A DNA stretch of 64,000 nt, taken from Ipomoea triloba. Lineage: Eukaryota > Streptophyta > Magnoliopsida > Solanales > Convolvulaceae. Below the pieces are notes generated by a model. That model searched no databases. It was not told the DNA's origin and saw only the letters and a program-made list of their open reading frames with translations. The translations under genes and the position numbers were made by a program. Below, in pieces: positions 47,217-58,684 of the stretch; the first letter of the stretch is position 1, and each line of letters starts with the position of its first letter. Location: the NCBI RefSeq assembly GCF_003576645.1, contig NC_044925.1, positions 8,058,123 to 8,122,122 on the forward strand, given 5' to 3'.

Positions 47217-47909
47217 AATGGATTTGTTATAATATGTGAATAATATTTATATCGTAATACAATTGTGTAAACCGTAATATTAAATATTATATAATCTATT
47301 TTGAGAATTGAGTTTAATTTATTGTGTTTTGTGATGTTATTATTGCTTGAATATGAACAATTTTTTTTCCAAATAACTTGAATATGACCAAATAATTACC
47401 AATTAATAACAAACATGTAGATATATACATTTGGTGTTGATACATTAATCAATTTGCATATCAATGTTTAGGATTTGTATTAATTGGTTAAATTACTTCG
47501 TTGTGTAGCAACTCAATTATAGAAATTATATGTACGCAAGATATATGTTTTATATAGATATATAAAAAAATTTGTAATCTTTGTATTAAAAAAAAAACAA
47601 TATATAATAGAACTTTTTTGAATTACACATTATTGAAAACTTCTTTGTAGACGACATTGGTAGTAGTAAAAGAAGTTTGTCCATACTCGTCTAGAGCTAA
47701 AACTTTCAAACCATCAGGATGAGTTACTCGCGAAAAAGCCACGTACAACTGACCGTGATTAAAGACCGATTTTTTTAGCAATAACCCAACGTGAGTTAGT
47801 GTTTGACCCTGACTTTTATTGATAGTCATTGCATATGCAAGCATCAACGAAAATTGTTTACGTTGGAACTTGAAGGGCAATCTCGTATCAGATGGGGTAA
47901 GAGACATTT

Positions 47910-48197
47910 GGGCAATAAGAACTTTGGTCCCTTGATGTGTCCCATTAACTAGGGCAATAAGAACTTTGGTCCCTTGATGTGTCCCATTAACTATTTTTGC
48001 TTCCACAATATTCCCTTGATGTGTCCCATTAACTATTTTTGCTTCCACAATATGACCTTGATGTGTCCCATTAACTATTTTTGCTTCCACAATATGATCT
48101 TGATGTGTCCCATTAACTATTTTTGCTTCCACAATATGATCTGTCAATGTCCCATTAACTATTTTTGCTTCCACAATATGATCTGTCAATCTTGTGA
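47910..48197 (-). repeat. Seven 42-bp in-frame repeats in the Helitron helicase
   Basis: Unit ends (cccattaacta) fall at 47951, 47993, 48035, 48077, 48119 and 48161, exactly 42 bp apart. Two units encode GTKVLIA...VNGTHQ and five encode variants of HIVEAKIVNGTHQG. Related Helitron helicases carry this segment once. The array stays open, so it adds about 80 residues between helicase motifs V and VI. Confidence 0.9.
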
Positions 48198-50785
48198 CAA
48201 TGAGGCGCGTACCATTGCAAAGACCAAGAGAGTGATCTATGTTCCTCAATAACATAACAGGTGCACCAACCTTTAATATCAATGAATGATTGGGAGCCCA
48301 GACAATCTGAGACTATTTAAAAATTCAGGAGTGTGTACTTGTGATAGATTTTCGCCGTCTGATTCTGCCTTACACAAAGAGTCACAACTTAAATAAGTTC
48401 GACCTTCCGCAGTGTTCATGTTGCACATGTATTGATTAATTTGATCAACCACATCTAAAGTTGGTGAAAGGATTGCTCGACCTTCTAAGTCCAACTCATC
48501 AATCATGCCATATCTCGCGCTTGGGAATGTGCTTTCCACTATAGTTGCTATGGGATCATGTCCACAGTTTAACAGAAACCTTGGTGGAATATCGATCTCA
48601 GACAACCCATTGTTTACAACCCCTGTTATACCATCTCCTATGTTTGCAATCCATTTTGAAAACCAATCAACCGTCTGCCTATCTTCCTCTGAAGCTAAGC
48701 TTCGTAGTCTCAAGTTCTTCGTTAGCCTCAATACCTTGCAATTTGTCCAGAGGTATGAAGAATTAATAGTTGCTCCGACAACTACTGGTCTCGTTGCTTT
48801 GGGAATAACTGGAAGAATTTGTCTAAAATCACCGCCCAAAACTACTGTCTTTCCCCCAAATGTCTTTTGAGCACTACCCGGTATGGCAAATCTCAATAGA
48901 TCCCTCATGGTTTTGTCCAAAGCCTCAAAACAATGTTTGTGAGTCATTGGTGCTTCATCCCATATTATCAATTTGCTCCTAATTATAAGCTCATCAAGGT
49001 CACTACCTTGCGATATATTGCACGTGGAATCTTCATTCAATGAGAGTGGTATAGCGAATCTAGAATGCGCTGTCCTTCCTCCCGGTAATAATAAAGATGC
49101 TATTCCACTTGAAGCAACATTTAGAACAATATCTCCGCGGCTCCTTATCATTGAGGATAAGGTCCTCCACACGAATGTCTTCCCTGTTCCTCCGTAACCA
49201 TACACAAAGAAGAGTCCACCTCCATTACAATCAATATCATTCATCACAGAGTCGTAAACATTCTTTTGCTCATCCGTCAATTGTGTTAATAATGTTTCAT
49301 GCTCTATCTTCAACGATTCCTTATCATACGCCAACTCTTCAGCTATCAACATGTTTTCCATAAACCCGATATTGGTTTCATCTGGAAGTGGCATTTCTGG
49401 AAAGTCTCTCAGACTCTTCCCCCACAAAGTTAACAATTTCTCCAACTCCACAAGAGCAAACTGTTTCTTATCGGAATCTGATAACAACAGATCTTGATGG
49501 TCCAAAAATTAAAAAAAAAATGATCAAATTATTTAATTTTATGAATAATAAATAATGATAATCAAATGAATAAGTGGAATAAATTTTTTGTATGTCGAAA
49601 TACCTGGATTGTTCATGCGACGACGATGATGAAACTGTGCATCTTCTGCAAGAAATTCCCAAACAGCATCTCATACGACCTCTGGCCTACTGATTGTACT
49701 TGAACTCAGAAGCGTAGCAAACAATCGTCTTAAAGCAGACGCAGAAGCCCAGTAGCTTGAATCAGTTATGCCGTCGATGTACTCCTTGTCATCATCTAAT
49801 AAACCATATTCATAACATGCATCTCTATATGATTTGTGAATAACTCCAACAACAGTGCGTATATCATCGTGGCTTGAAGGTCCACGTATTAGATTTAAAA
49901 GGCATCTTAGATAGTATAATTCTCCACAACCTGGCGGAACATAGAACAATCGTCCTTTCTTGGTTGCCATTCACGTAGATCTTGTTTCCAAACAAACTTA
50001 CTTGGGAACTCTGCATAAGTGAGAGAACGTGCATCTTCGTATTTCTTATTTGCCTCAAACCAAGCTGTGAATTGGCTCTGCTTAACTGTTTGGTTCTCCA
50101 CAATCTCATCGAGTGTCTGATCTTCACCATAGACAACATTCTGTTGGTGCTCTAAGTGAAAATTTAACCTTTCCACAAGTGGCGTCCGATAATGTATCGC
50201 ATACCCAAAAAGCCTCCACGTTGCTTCACATGCTGATATGTACCGACAATCATAGTACATGTTAATTTCATCAACCACATCATCATTGCGTCCATTTGTA
50301 GAACTACTCATGAACTCTGCCGTGACCTTATCGTTTCCCTTGTTCACGTATTTGAACAAATATTTAATAGATCTGGATTGGTTGCACCATTCAACGTTAA
50401 TATGTGCGCGATATTTTAGGAGCAGATATTTATTATGCGCAACAACATAACGATTATCAAGTTCGATTCCATTCCTAGCGATTATACTTCCATTATCACG
50501 CCTTCTGTAGATCGGATAGCCATCTTTATCCAAACACGTATGACTAACATATTTTTTTGGAAAAAACTTTGAACATTTACCATTTATCATACAGGGCGAA
50601 TTCTTCCGAAGTTGTCCGCACGGTCCGTGCAACATGAATTCGCCGACTACGTCATGGTACTCAGTGTCAGCATCTGGGTAAGGAATTTCAGCTGAAATAA
50701 TAGCATCAATCTCGGCTGCGGAATTAACCCTATTTATTGTTTTGGCAAATAGCAATATGTGTGCGTGGGGAAGTCCTCTCTTTTT

Positions 50786-50955
50786 GAATTCAATAGTGTA
50801 GATAACTGAAAATAAAATAAATAAAAAGAATTCAATAGTGTAGATAACTGAAAATAAAATAAATAAAAATGAATCAATAGTGTAGATAACTGAAAATAAA
50901 ATAAATAAAAATGAAGATTAAAGTTTATACATTGAAAATAAAATAAATAAAAATG
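50786..50955 (-). repeat. 42-bp repeats duplicating a splice acceptor
   Basis: Units start at 50786, 50828, about 50870 and about 50913. Each of the first three contains TTTTCAG/TTATCTACAC, so the acceptor of the Rep intron appears three times, giving exon starts 50805, 50847 and 50889. Confidence 0.85.
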
Positions 50956-52194
50956 AAGATTAAAGTTTATACATTTAACTTAGATTTAATTAAGACAAAT
51001 GCAAATATGTATGATAATGAAATACCTCCATATATGTCGCCAAACAGCTTTTGTGTTTTTATGTCTTCAATCATAGCATCAAGTTTCATTTTAAACACGC
51101 AACAAATAATATCGGGTCTATCCTCTGGTTTAAGACCACGATGGACAACATACCGTTCAATCTCAGGCCACTTCGGGTTGCAAGTGAATGTTATGAACAA
51201 ATGTGGATAACCGATTTGTCTGCATATTGCCATTGCATCTTGATAGTTCTGAATCATATACCTGGCTCCACCTGTGAATGATGATGGTAGTATAATTCTT
51301 TTACCCCGACCGGTAGGGTCTAATTCTCCGCTTGTTAATGCATCGCTCAATCCTTGATAAGCTTCACAACGCAAAGCCTTCTGATGAGTTCTAATGTAGA
51401 TCAATCTTGCGGATTCAATCATTGTATATGCATCAACCAAGTATTGTTGAAATAACCTCCTAGAATACAATAATGTATGGTTTTCATTTACTCTCTCATG
51501 TATATAGAATGAGAAATACTCTTTAGGACTAATTCTTTTCCTACCACCATGATGTCGTTGGTGCCATGCATCAGAGAATGAAATATCTTCACGGTAACCA
51601 TCTTCACCGTATGGGAACAACAAAGGATACTGTAGCGGCAGATACGCAGGGTTTAATTGGTTTATCTCTTCAACTGCCCAGTCTTGCTTTGTATCAATAT
51701 GTCTAGATCACCCATTGATGGGTCCAGATCGCGGACAATAAGTGCAGCTACCTCATTAGCGGTTGGTAAATTATATGTCCTTCCATCTTGGCTTCTCCTG
51801 CCAATTAAATTCATCTTAACCTCAACAACTGGGTTAGATTGGATCTCGGTTCTTGCCATTCTGAAACATTTGACCAAAACATTATTTTGGTCCAACATGT
51901 TTGTTAGGAATATAGTGTAATTGTTTTGATGAACCAAATATGTATTTTTAGACCCCCCAATTTTATTTTGAGTCTAGCAACATTTTATGTCCAAAGTCAA
52001 AGCCTAGTCAAAATCAGCAACGACGATTTGAAATTTACAATAGAGTATAAAATTATTTTATACTTGTAAGTCGTTTGCTTCCACTAAATAAAAATAGAAG
52101 AAGTGGAAAAATGATCGAGCACCGGAATTATCTTCAACGCTAAAGGTCACGAGTTCAAGCCTCAGATTAATTCTTTTGAAAGAATTTATTAAGG

Positions 52195-52640
52195 AAGAGG
52201 ATGACTAGCACAAGTCAAAATTGAAGAAGTCAAAATTGAATGAGTTCTCTCACAAATCAATTTTAAGGAAGAGGTTGACAACTCAATCAGGATGACATCG
52301 ATCAGGATGACCTCGATCAGGATGACCTCAATCAATTGAAATCAAGATGAGACACGAATCAATTTAGTCAGGATGACATTGAAATCGAGAGGCTGACATT
52401 GAAGAGGATGAGGTTGACATTGCAAAATTGAAGAGGATGACATTAAATCGAGAAAAGGAGGACTTCAATCAATTAATCAAGAAGAGGCTGACTTTCCAGA
52501 AATAGAAAGAAAATCAAGATGAGGATGACCTCAATTCCAAATCAGGATGAGGACGACTTCCAAATTAGGAAACAGGATGACCTCAATCCAATTTAGGATG
52601 AGGATGACTCTCGAATTTGGAAAGAAAATGAATGCACCAG
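52195..52640 (+). promoter_or_regulatory. U3 repeat cluster rich in GGATGAC motifs
   Basis: The words AGGATGACCTC, AGGATGACATT, GAGGATGAC, GAGGCTGAC and GTTGACA recur about 17 times in 450 bp, often followed by AATCAATT. TGAC is the core of W-box and bZIP sites, so this may be an enhancer. The same block is repeated at about 54010-54450 and 55713-56155 by the assembly overlap. Confidence 0.6.
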
Positions 52641-52742
52641 CGAGAAGAAATTCAAAGGAGGTAAATCAAATACTTTATACTTTGAGCTGATTTAACTTAC
52701 GAAAAAGTCAAAGATTTTTTCGGTGGAAATTATTTATAGCTC

Positions 52743-52743
52743 N
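52743..52743. other. Contig joint (single N)
   Basis: The sequence right of this N (from 52748) is the same as 50933-52742 from the left. Confidence 0.95.
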
Positions 52744-52747
52744 TAAC

Positions 52748-54557
52748 TGAAAATAAAATAAATAAAAATGAAGATTAAAGTTTATACATTTAACTTAGAT
52801 TTAATTAAGACAAATGCAAATATGTATGATAATGAAATACCTCCATATATGTCGCCAAACAGCTTTTGTGTTTTTATGTCTTCAATCATAGCATCAAGTT
52901 TCATTTTAAACACGCAACAAATAATATCGGGTCTATCCTCTGGTTTAAGACCACGATGGACAACATACCGTTCAATCTCAGGCCACTTCGGGTTGCAAGT
53001 GAATGTTATGAACAAATGTGGATAACCGATTTGTCTGCATATTGCCATTGCATCTTGATAGTTCTGAATCATATACCTGGCTCCACCTGTGAATGATGAT
53101 GGTAGTATAATTCTTTTACCCCGACCGGTAGGGTCTAATTCTCCGCTTGTTAATGCATCGCTCAATCCTTGATAAGCTTCACAACGCAAAGCCTTCTGAT
53201 GAGTTCTAATGTAGATCAATCTTGCGGATTCAATCATTGTATATGCATCAACCAAGTATTGTTGAAATAACCTCCTAGAATACAATAATGTATGGTTTTC
53301 ATTTACTCTCTCATGTATATAGAATGAGAAATACTCTTTAGGACTAATTCTTTTCCTACCACCATGATGTCGTTGGTGCCATGCATCAGAGAATGAAATA
53401 TCTTCACGGTAACCATCTTCACCGTATGGGAACAACAAAGGATACTGTAGCGGCAGATACGCAGGGTTTAATTGGTTTATCTCTTCAACTGCCCAGTCTT
53501 GCTTTGTATCAATATGTCTAGATCACCCATTGATGGGTCCAGATCGCGGACAATAAGTGCAGCTACCTCATTAGCGGTTGGTAAATTATATGTCCTTCCA
53601 TCTTGGCTTCTCCTGCCAATTAAATTCATCTTAACCTCAACAACTGGGTTAGATTGGATCTCGGTTCTTGCCATTCTGAAACATTTGACCAAAACATTAT
53701 TTTGGTCCAACATGTTTGTTAGGAATATAGTGTAATTGTTTTGATGAACCAAATATGTATTTTTAGACCCCCCAATTTTATTTTGAGTCTAGCAACATTT
53801 TATGTCCAAAGTCAAAGCCTAGTCAAAATCAGCAACGACGATTTGAAATTTACAATAGAGTATAAAATTATTTTATACTTGTAAGTCGTTTGCTTCCACT
53901 AAATAAAAATAGAAGAAGTGGAAAAATGATCGAGCACCGGAATTATCTTCAACGCTAAAGGTCACGAGTTCAAGCCTCAGATTAATTCTTTTGAAAGAAT
54001 TTATTAAGGAAGAGGATGACTAGCACAAGTCAAAATTGAAGAAGTCAAAATTGAATGAGTTCTCTCACAAATCAATTTTAAGGAAGAGGTTGACAACTCA
54101 ATCAGGATGACATCGATCAGGATGACCTCGATCAGGATGACCTCAATCAATTGAAATCAAGATGAGACACGAATCAATTTAGTCAGGATGACATTGAAAT
54201 CGAGAGGCTGACATTGAAGAGGATGAGGTTGACATTGCAAAATTGAAGAGGATGACATTAAATCGAGAAAAGGAGGACTTCAATCAATTAATCAAGAAGA
54301 GGCTGACTTTCCAGAAATAGAAAGAAAATCAAGATGAGGATGACCTCAATTCCAAATCAGGATGAGGACGACTTCCAAATTAGGAAACAGGATGACCTCA
54401 ATCCAATTTAGGATGAGGATGACTCTCGAATTTGGAAAGAAAATGAATGCACCAGCGAGAAGAAATTCAAAGGAGGTAAATCAAATACTTTATACTTTGA
54501 GCTGATTTAACTTACGAAAAAGTCAAAGATTTTTTCGGTGGAAATTATTTATAGCTC
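52748..54557. other. Redundant copy of 50933-52742 (unmerged contig overlap)
   Basis: Constant offset of 1815 bp; every open frame recurs without change. It covers the Helitron Rep 5' part and the first 841 bp of the Sirevirus LTR. The gene copies here should not be counted. Confidence 0.9.
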
Positions 54558-54858
54558 AAGCAAGAGTCACGAAGTGTATTATTGAAAAGAAGTGTTTGAT
54601 TTGTCAAAATCAAAAGTGAACAAGTCAAATGTTCACACTACCAGAAGGTGCAAGAAGTCAAAATTGGAGGCTATAATTTACAAAGCCCATAATTGTCAGA
54701 TTGATAGAAGACTTTTGAAGGGATAAGGAAGCAAAATTCAAATTCATCTGACAGAGCCTACCAAAGACATTTATTGATGCAGATCAAGCTAGAAGAGCTA
54801 TCAAATCAAGTGAACGTTCAAGTTTGAATTTTCACAACGGGCATATAACTTTTTCAAG

Positions 54859-54868
54859 TTATAAAAGG
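54859..54868 (+). promoter_or_regulatory. Sirevirus LTR TATA box
   Basis: TTATAAAAGG sits about 185 bp upstream of the hairpin array; the overlap copy is at about 56562-56571. It probably sets the U3/R border. Confidence 0.6.
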
Positions 54869-55200
54869 AGACAGACTTGAGGATGAAGACATGAACTTGC
54901 GGATCATTTTTATGAGATAAAATACGAAGTACTGCGAAACACAAAAATAGCAAGTTCTTGAGCTACTAACGTGAAAATACAAGTCTGAGAAGAGAGAAGA
55001 AAAATATTTTCTTTGTGAAACCCATTTCTACTGTGTGTAGAAAATTGAGTGTAGCTTTGTGCGAGAGACTCGGGAGTGTAGCTTTGTGCGAGACACTCGG
55101 GAGGACTAAGTGTAGCTTTGTGCGAGACACTTGGTTGTAGGAGCGTAACTGGGTGCGAGACGCTCGGGAACGTAGCTTTGTGCGAGACGTTCGAGTTGGA

Positions 55201-55201
55201 N
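55201..55201. other. Contig joint (single N)
   Basis: From 55202 the sequence repeats 53499 onward. Open frames reading through this N are chimeras. Confidence 0.95.
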
Positions 55202-56893
55202 TTGCTTTGTATCAATATGTCTAGATCACCCATTGATGGGTCCAGATCGCGGACAATAAGTGCAGCTACCTCATTAGCGGTTGGTAAATTATATGTCCTT
55301 CCATCTTGGCTTCTCCTGCCAATTAAATTCATCTTAACCTCAACAACTGGGTTAGATTGGATCTCGGTTCTTGCCATTCTGAAACATTTGACCAAAACAT
55401 TATTTTGGTCCAACATGTTTGTTAGGAATATAGTGTAATTGTTTTGATGAACCAAATATGTATTTTTAGACCCCCCAATTTTATTTTGAGTCTAGCAACA
55501 TTTTATGTCCAAAGTCAAAGCCTAGTCAAAATCAGCAACGACGATTTGAAATTTACAATAGAGTATAAAATTATTTTATACTTGTAAGTCGTTTGCTTCC
55601 ACTAAATAAAAATAGAAGAAGTGGAAAAATGATCGAGCACCGGAATTATCTTCAACGCTAAAGGTCACGAGTTCAAGCCTCAGATTAATTCTTTTGAAAG
55701 AATTTATTAAGGAAGAGGATGACTAGCACAAGTCAAAATTGAAGAAGTCAAAATTGAATGAGTTCTCTCACAAATCAATTTTAAGGAAGAGGTTGACAAC
55801 TCAATCAGGATGACATCGATCAGGATGACCTCGATCAGGATGACCTCAATCAATTGAAATCAAGATGAGACACGAATCAATTTAGTCAGGATGACATTGA
55901 AATCGAGAGGCTGACATTGAAGAGGATGAGGTTGACATTGCAAAATTGAAGAGGATGACATTAAATCGAGAAAAGGAGGACTTCAATCAATTAATCAAGA
56001 AGAGGCTGACTTTCCAGAAATAGAAAGAAAATCAAGATGAGGATGACCTCAATTCCAAATCAGGATGAGGACGACTTCCAAATTAGGAAACAGGATGACC
56101 TCAATCCAATTTAGGATGAGGATGACTCTCGAATTTGGAAAGAAAATGAATGCACCAGCGAGAAGAAATTCAAAGGAGGTAAATCAAATACTTTATACTT
56201 TGAGCTGATTTAACTTACGAAAAAGTCAAAGATTTTTTCGGTGGAAATTATTTATAGCTCAAGCAAGAGTCACGAAGTGTATTATTGAAAAGAAGTGTTT
56301 GATTTGTCAAAATCAAAAGTGAACAAGTCAAATGTTCACACTACCAGAAGGTGCAAGAAGTCAAAATTGGAGGCTATAATTTACAAAGCCCATAATTGTC
56401 AGATTGATAGAAGACTTTTGAAGGGATAAGGAAGCAAAATTCAAATTCATCTGACAGAGCCTACCAAAGACATTTATTGATGCAGATCAAGCTAGAAGAG
56501 CTATCAAATCAAGTGAACGTTCAAGTTTGAATTTTCACAACGGGCATATAACTTTTTCAAGTTATAAAAGGAGACAGACTTGAGGATGAAGACATGAACT
56601 TGCGGATCATTTTTATGAGATAAAATACGAAGTACTGCGAAACACAAAAATAGCAAGTTCTTGAGCTACTAACGTGAAAATACAAGTCTGAGAAGAGAGA
56701 AGAAAAATATTTTCTTTGTGAAACCCATTTCTACTGTGTGTAGAAAATTGAGTGTAGCTTTGTGCGAGAGACTCGGGAGTGTAGCTTTGTGCGAGACACT
56801 CGGGAGGACTAAGTGTAGCTTTGTGCGAGACACTTGGTTGTAGGAGCGTAACTGGGTGCGAGACGCTCGGGAACGTAGCTTTGTGCGAGACGT
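55202..56893. other. Redundant copy of 53499-55190 (unmerged contig overlap)
   Basis: Offset 1703 bp, identical until it enters the hairpin array, where unit number differs between the contigs. Confidence 0.9.
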
Positions 56894-57075
56894 CTGGGTG
56901 CGAGACGCTCGGGAACGTAGCTTTGTGCGAGACGTTCGAGTTGGAGTGTAGCGGGAACGTAGCTTTGTGCGAGACGTTCGAGTTGGAGTGTAGCTTTGTG
57001 CAAAACACTCGCGAGACGTTCGAGTTGGAGTGTAGCTTTGTGCAAAACACTCGGAGAAGTGCTTGTGTAGCACTT
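56750..57075 (+). repeat. Array of covarying hairpins in the Sirevirus R/U5 leader
   Basis: Each unit is a 6-nt arm, a 13-nt loop AGCTTTGTGCGAG (or a close variant) and a complementary arm. Arms: GAGTGT/ACACTC (56777-56801), AAGTGT/ACACTT (56811-56835), GAGCGT/ACGCTC (56844-56868), GAACGT/ACGTTC (56913-56937 and 56955-56979), GAGTGT/ACACTC with loop AGCTTTGTGCAAA (56986-57010 and 57028-57052), and a last AAGTGCT/AGCACTT (57057-57075). The first unit (56750-56774) has one mismatch. Two partial units look like recombination products between neighbours. Confidence 0.9.
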
Positions 57076-57671
57076 GGAGTTTCACTATTGTATCTGGGTG
57101 ATTGAAGCTAGTGGAAACCCTCCTTGGAGTTTAAGGAAGAAGTGGAGTAGGAGAATTACACCATCTCCGAACCACTATAAATCTCTCTGTCTCTTTACTT
57201 TACTTGCAGTAGCTTTACTTTTTGCAAACTGACCTGAGCTAACCCATTTACTATTCATTGCATATTTATCCTATCATCTGGGTTTGTGTGAAAACTCTTT
57301 TGCATGCAAGATATATTCTTATCCTGACACATCTTTTATCTTGCTACATATTTCACAACCCACTCCATACGTGTAATTCAATTTACACATCTGGGTTTGC
57401 ATGATCCCACGTATGCATGTGCACCAAACTTCATACACTTATCATTCGATATATTCTAAGTGTTTCTAACGTATTTCATGCAGATTATCTCTTCGTTTTT
57501 ACGCTGATTATCTTATAGCACTTTATCGTATCGTTATTTCCGCTGTGCAATTCAAGTTGAATTTATTCACTTGAATTATCTCTGTTAAAGTGTTATAATA
57601 TTTTGAATTGTTTGAAAAGTCTATTCACCCCCCCCCCTCTAAACTTTTCCCACCCTATCGGGACCAACAAG

Positions 57672-57685
57672 TGGTATCAGAGCGG
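57672..57685 (+). other. Sirevirus primer-binding site
   Basis: TGGTATCAGAGCGG, 2 bp after the LTR end; the overlap copy is at 59345. Confidence 0.9.
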
Positions 57686-57736
57686 TTGTCTATTTGAGTC
57701 AAATTTTGATTGCTAGACAGATCTCAAAACTTCAAA

Positions 57737-58675
57737 ATGAAGAGAGACTTGGCTCCTAACCTAATATTTTCATTAGAAAAACTTGATGATTGGAAAATTC
57801 GTATGCAGGTTCATTTATCCGCTCTACACGATGAAATGTGGGAAGTCATTACTGACGGTCCGATCAAAATTCTAAAAATCAATACCGCTGTAGCACAAAC
57901 GAGTACAACACCACAGTACATTCCTAAACCCAAAGAGGAATGGGGTCCAGAAGATCGTACGCGAAATAACTTGGACAATATTTCCAAGGATATTTTGTTC
58001 AAAGCCATTGATGACGCAACATTCCCAAAGGTTCGAAAATGCAAAACGGCGAAAGATGTTTGGGAAGTTCTTGTCAAGATAGGCGAAGGAGATGAACAAG
58101 AGAAGGATAATAAGCTTACAATAGCATTAAAGAAATTTGAAGATTTCAAAATGCTAAGTGGTGAAACGATTGCCGATATGGAAGCAAGATTCATCAAGAT
58201 CTCGGGAGAAATTGTCGATCTAGGCAAAATGATTGATCAAAAAGAGATATCACTCAAAATCCTACGTGGACTACCTTCTAGTTGGGATATGAAGGTCACG
58301 GCTATGAGAGATCATAGAGATCTAAAAACGTTGTCTACCGACAAACTTTTTAGTGATCTAAAAGCCTATGAGTTCGAAATGAAAGCTAGGATGGAAGAAG
58401 AACGCGAAGAGAGAAATACCGCACTTGTCGTTGAACAACCATCTACATCAAGGTCAGTAGAAAATAGTGAATTATTATCTGACGAAAATCTTGGGTTGTT
58501 TGTTAGGAAATTTAAAAAGTTTATGAAGAAAGGCACTTCCAAGAAATTTCCTCAAGCAAGTACGTCCAGAAGATCAAGAAAAGAAATTCCAGAAGGAAAT
58601 GCAAATTTATGCTACAACTGTAGAAAGCCTGGACACTTTATGGCAGAATGTCCTTATCCAAAAGTGAGCAAAAAT
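57737..58675 (+). pseudogene. Sirevirus gag, first (truncated, redundant) copy
   Basis: Same protein as the gag at 59410, cut by the N at 58676 just after the zinc knuckle. It is the left contig's end, not a second gene. Confidence 0.9.
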
Positions 58676-58676
58676 N
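58676..58676. other. Contig joint (single N)
   Basis: From 58685 the sequence repeats 57012 onward. Confidence 0.95.
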
Positions 58677-58684
58677 GCTTTGTG

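Larger units (their letters stand above)
47189..51901 (-). mobile_element. Rep/helicase Helitron (3' end present, 5' part beyond a Sirevirus insertion)
   Basis: 3' terminus on minus: hairpin CCGTGC-AAC-GCACGG (47216-47202), then GTGGAAATA and CTAG (47192-47189) against T. The coding region lies directly inside. Its Rep start is cut at 51901/51902 by the Sirevirus LTR, and the 5' TC end must lie beyond the window. The 3' hairpin core CGTGCAACGCACG is shared with the small Helitron at 22031, so this family may have supplied its enzymes. Confidence 0.85.
47623..51901 (-). pseudogene. Helitron Rep-Pif1 helicase gene, interrupted and frame-damaged
   Basis: Minus strand, in order: Helitron helicase-like N part (LVKCFRMARTEIQ..., 51901-51665; frame change), LLFPYGEDGY (51630) to GDIYGG at 51026, a 220-bp GT-AG intron (51025-50806), then GLPHAHILL with the HUH nuclease motif (about 50780-50755). 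Then FMLHGPCG and YLFKYVNKG (50640-50330), a frame change near 49968, a TGA at 49673-49671, and a probable intron (49603-49493). The Pif1 helicase follows: Walker A GYGGTGKT, Walker B IIWDEAPM, GGDFRQ. Then a frame change near 48290, VGAPVMLLRN, a 42-bp repeat expansion and INKSQGQT, with the stop at 47623. Rep nicks and joins and the helicase unwinds during rolling-circle transposition; this copy cannot make the full protein. Confidence 0.88.
51902..57669 (+). repeat. Sirevirus 5' LTR (about 2.25 kb after removing assembly overlaps)
   Basis: Composed of 51902-52742, then the unique part of the second contig (54558-55200), then the unique part of the third (about 56894-57669). U3 carries a TGAC-rich repeat cluster; a TATA box and a hairpin array follow. 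Confidence 0.8.

Noticed and set aside
52135..52180. tRNA-like box B (GAGTTCAAGCCTC) as a tRNA or SINE
   Set aside because: No box A at proper distance, no acceptor stem, and it lies within the Sirevirus LTR.
52782..53752. A second Helitron Rep gene set downstream of the first
   Set aside because: Identical at constant offset to 50967-51937 and bounded by an N; explained by unmerged contig overlap.
54910..55455. Open frames of 181 and 106 codons crossing 55201
   Set aside because: They contain the N and fuse hairpin-array sequence to Helitron text; joint artefact.
56613..57105. Overlapping open frames over the hairpin array, both strands
   Set aside because: The repeat unit lacks stops in several frames; translations are repetitive (CETLG-, QSYTP-like) with no family resemblance.
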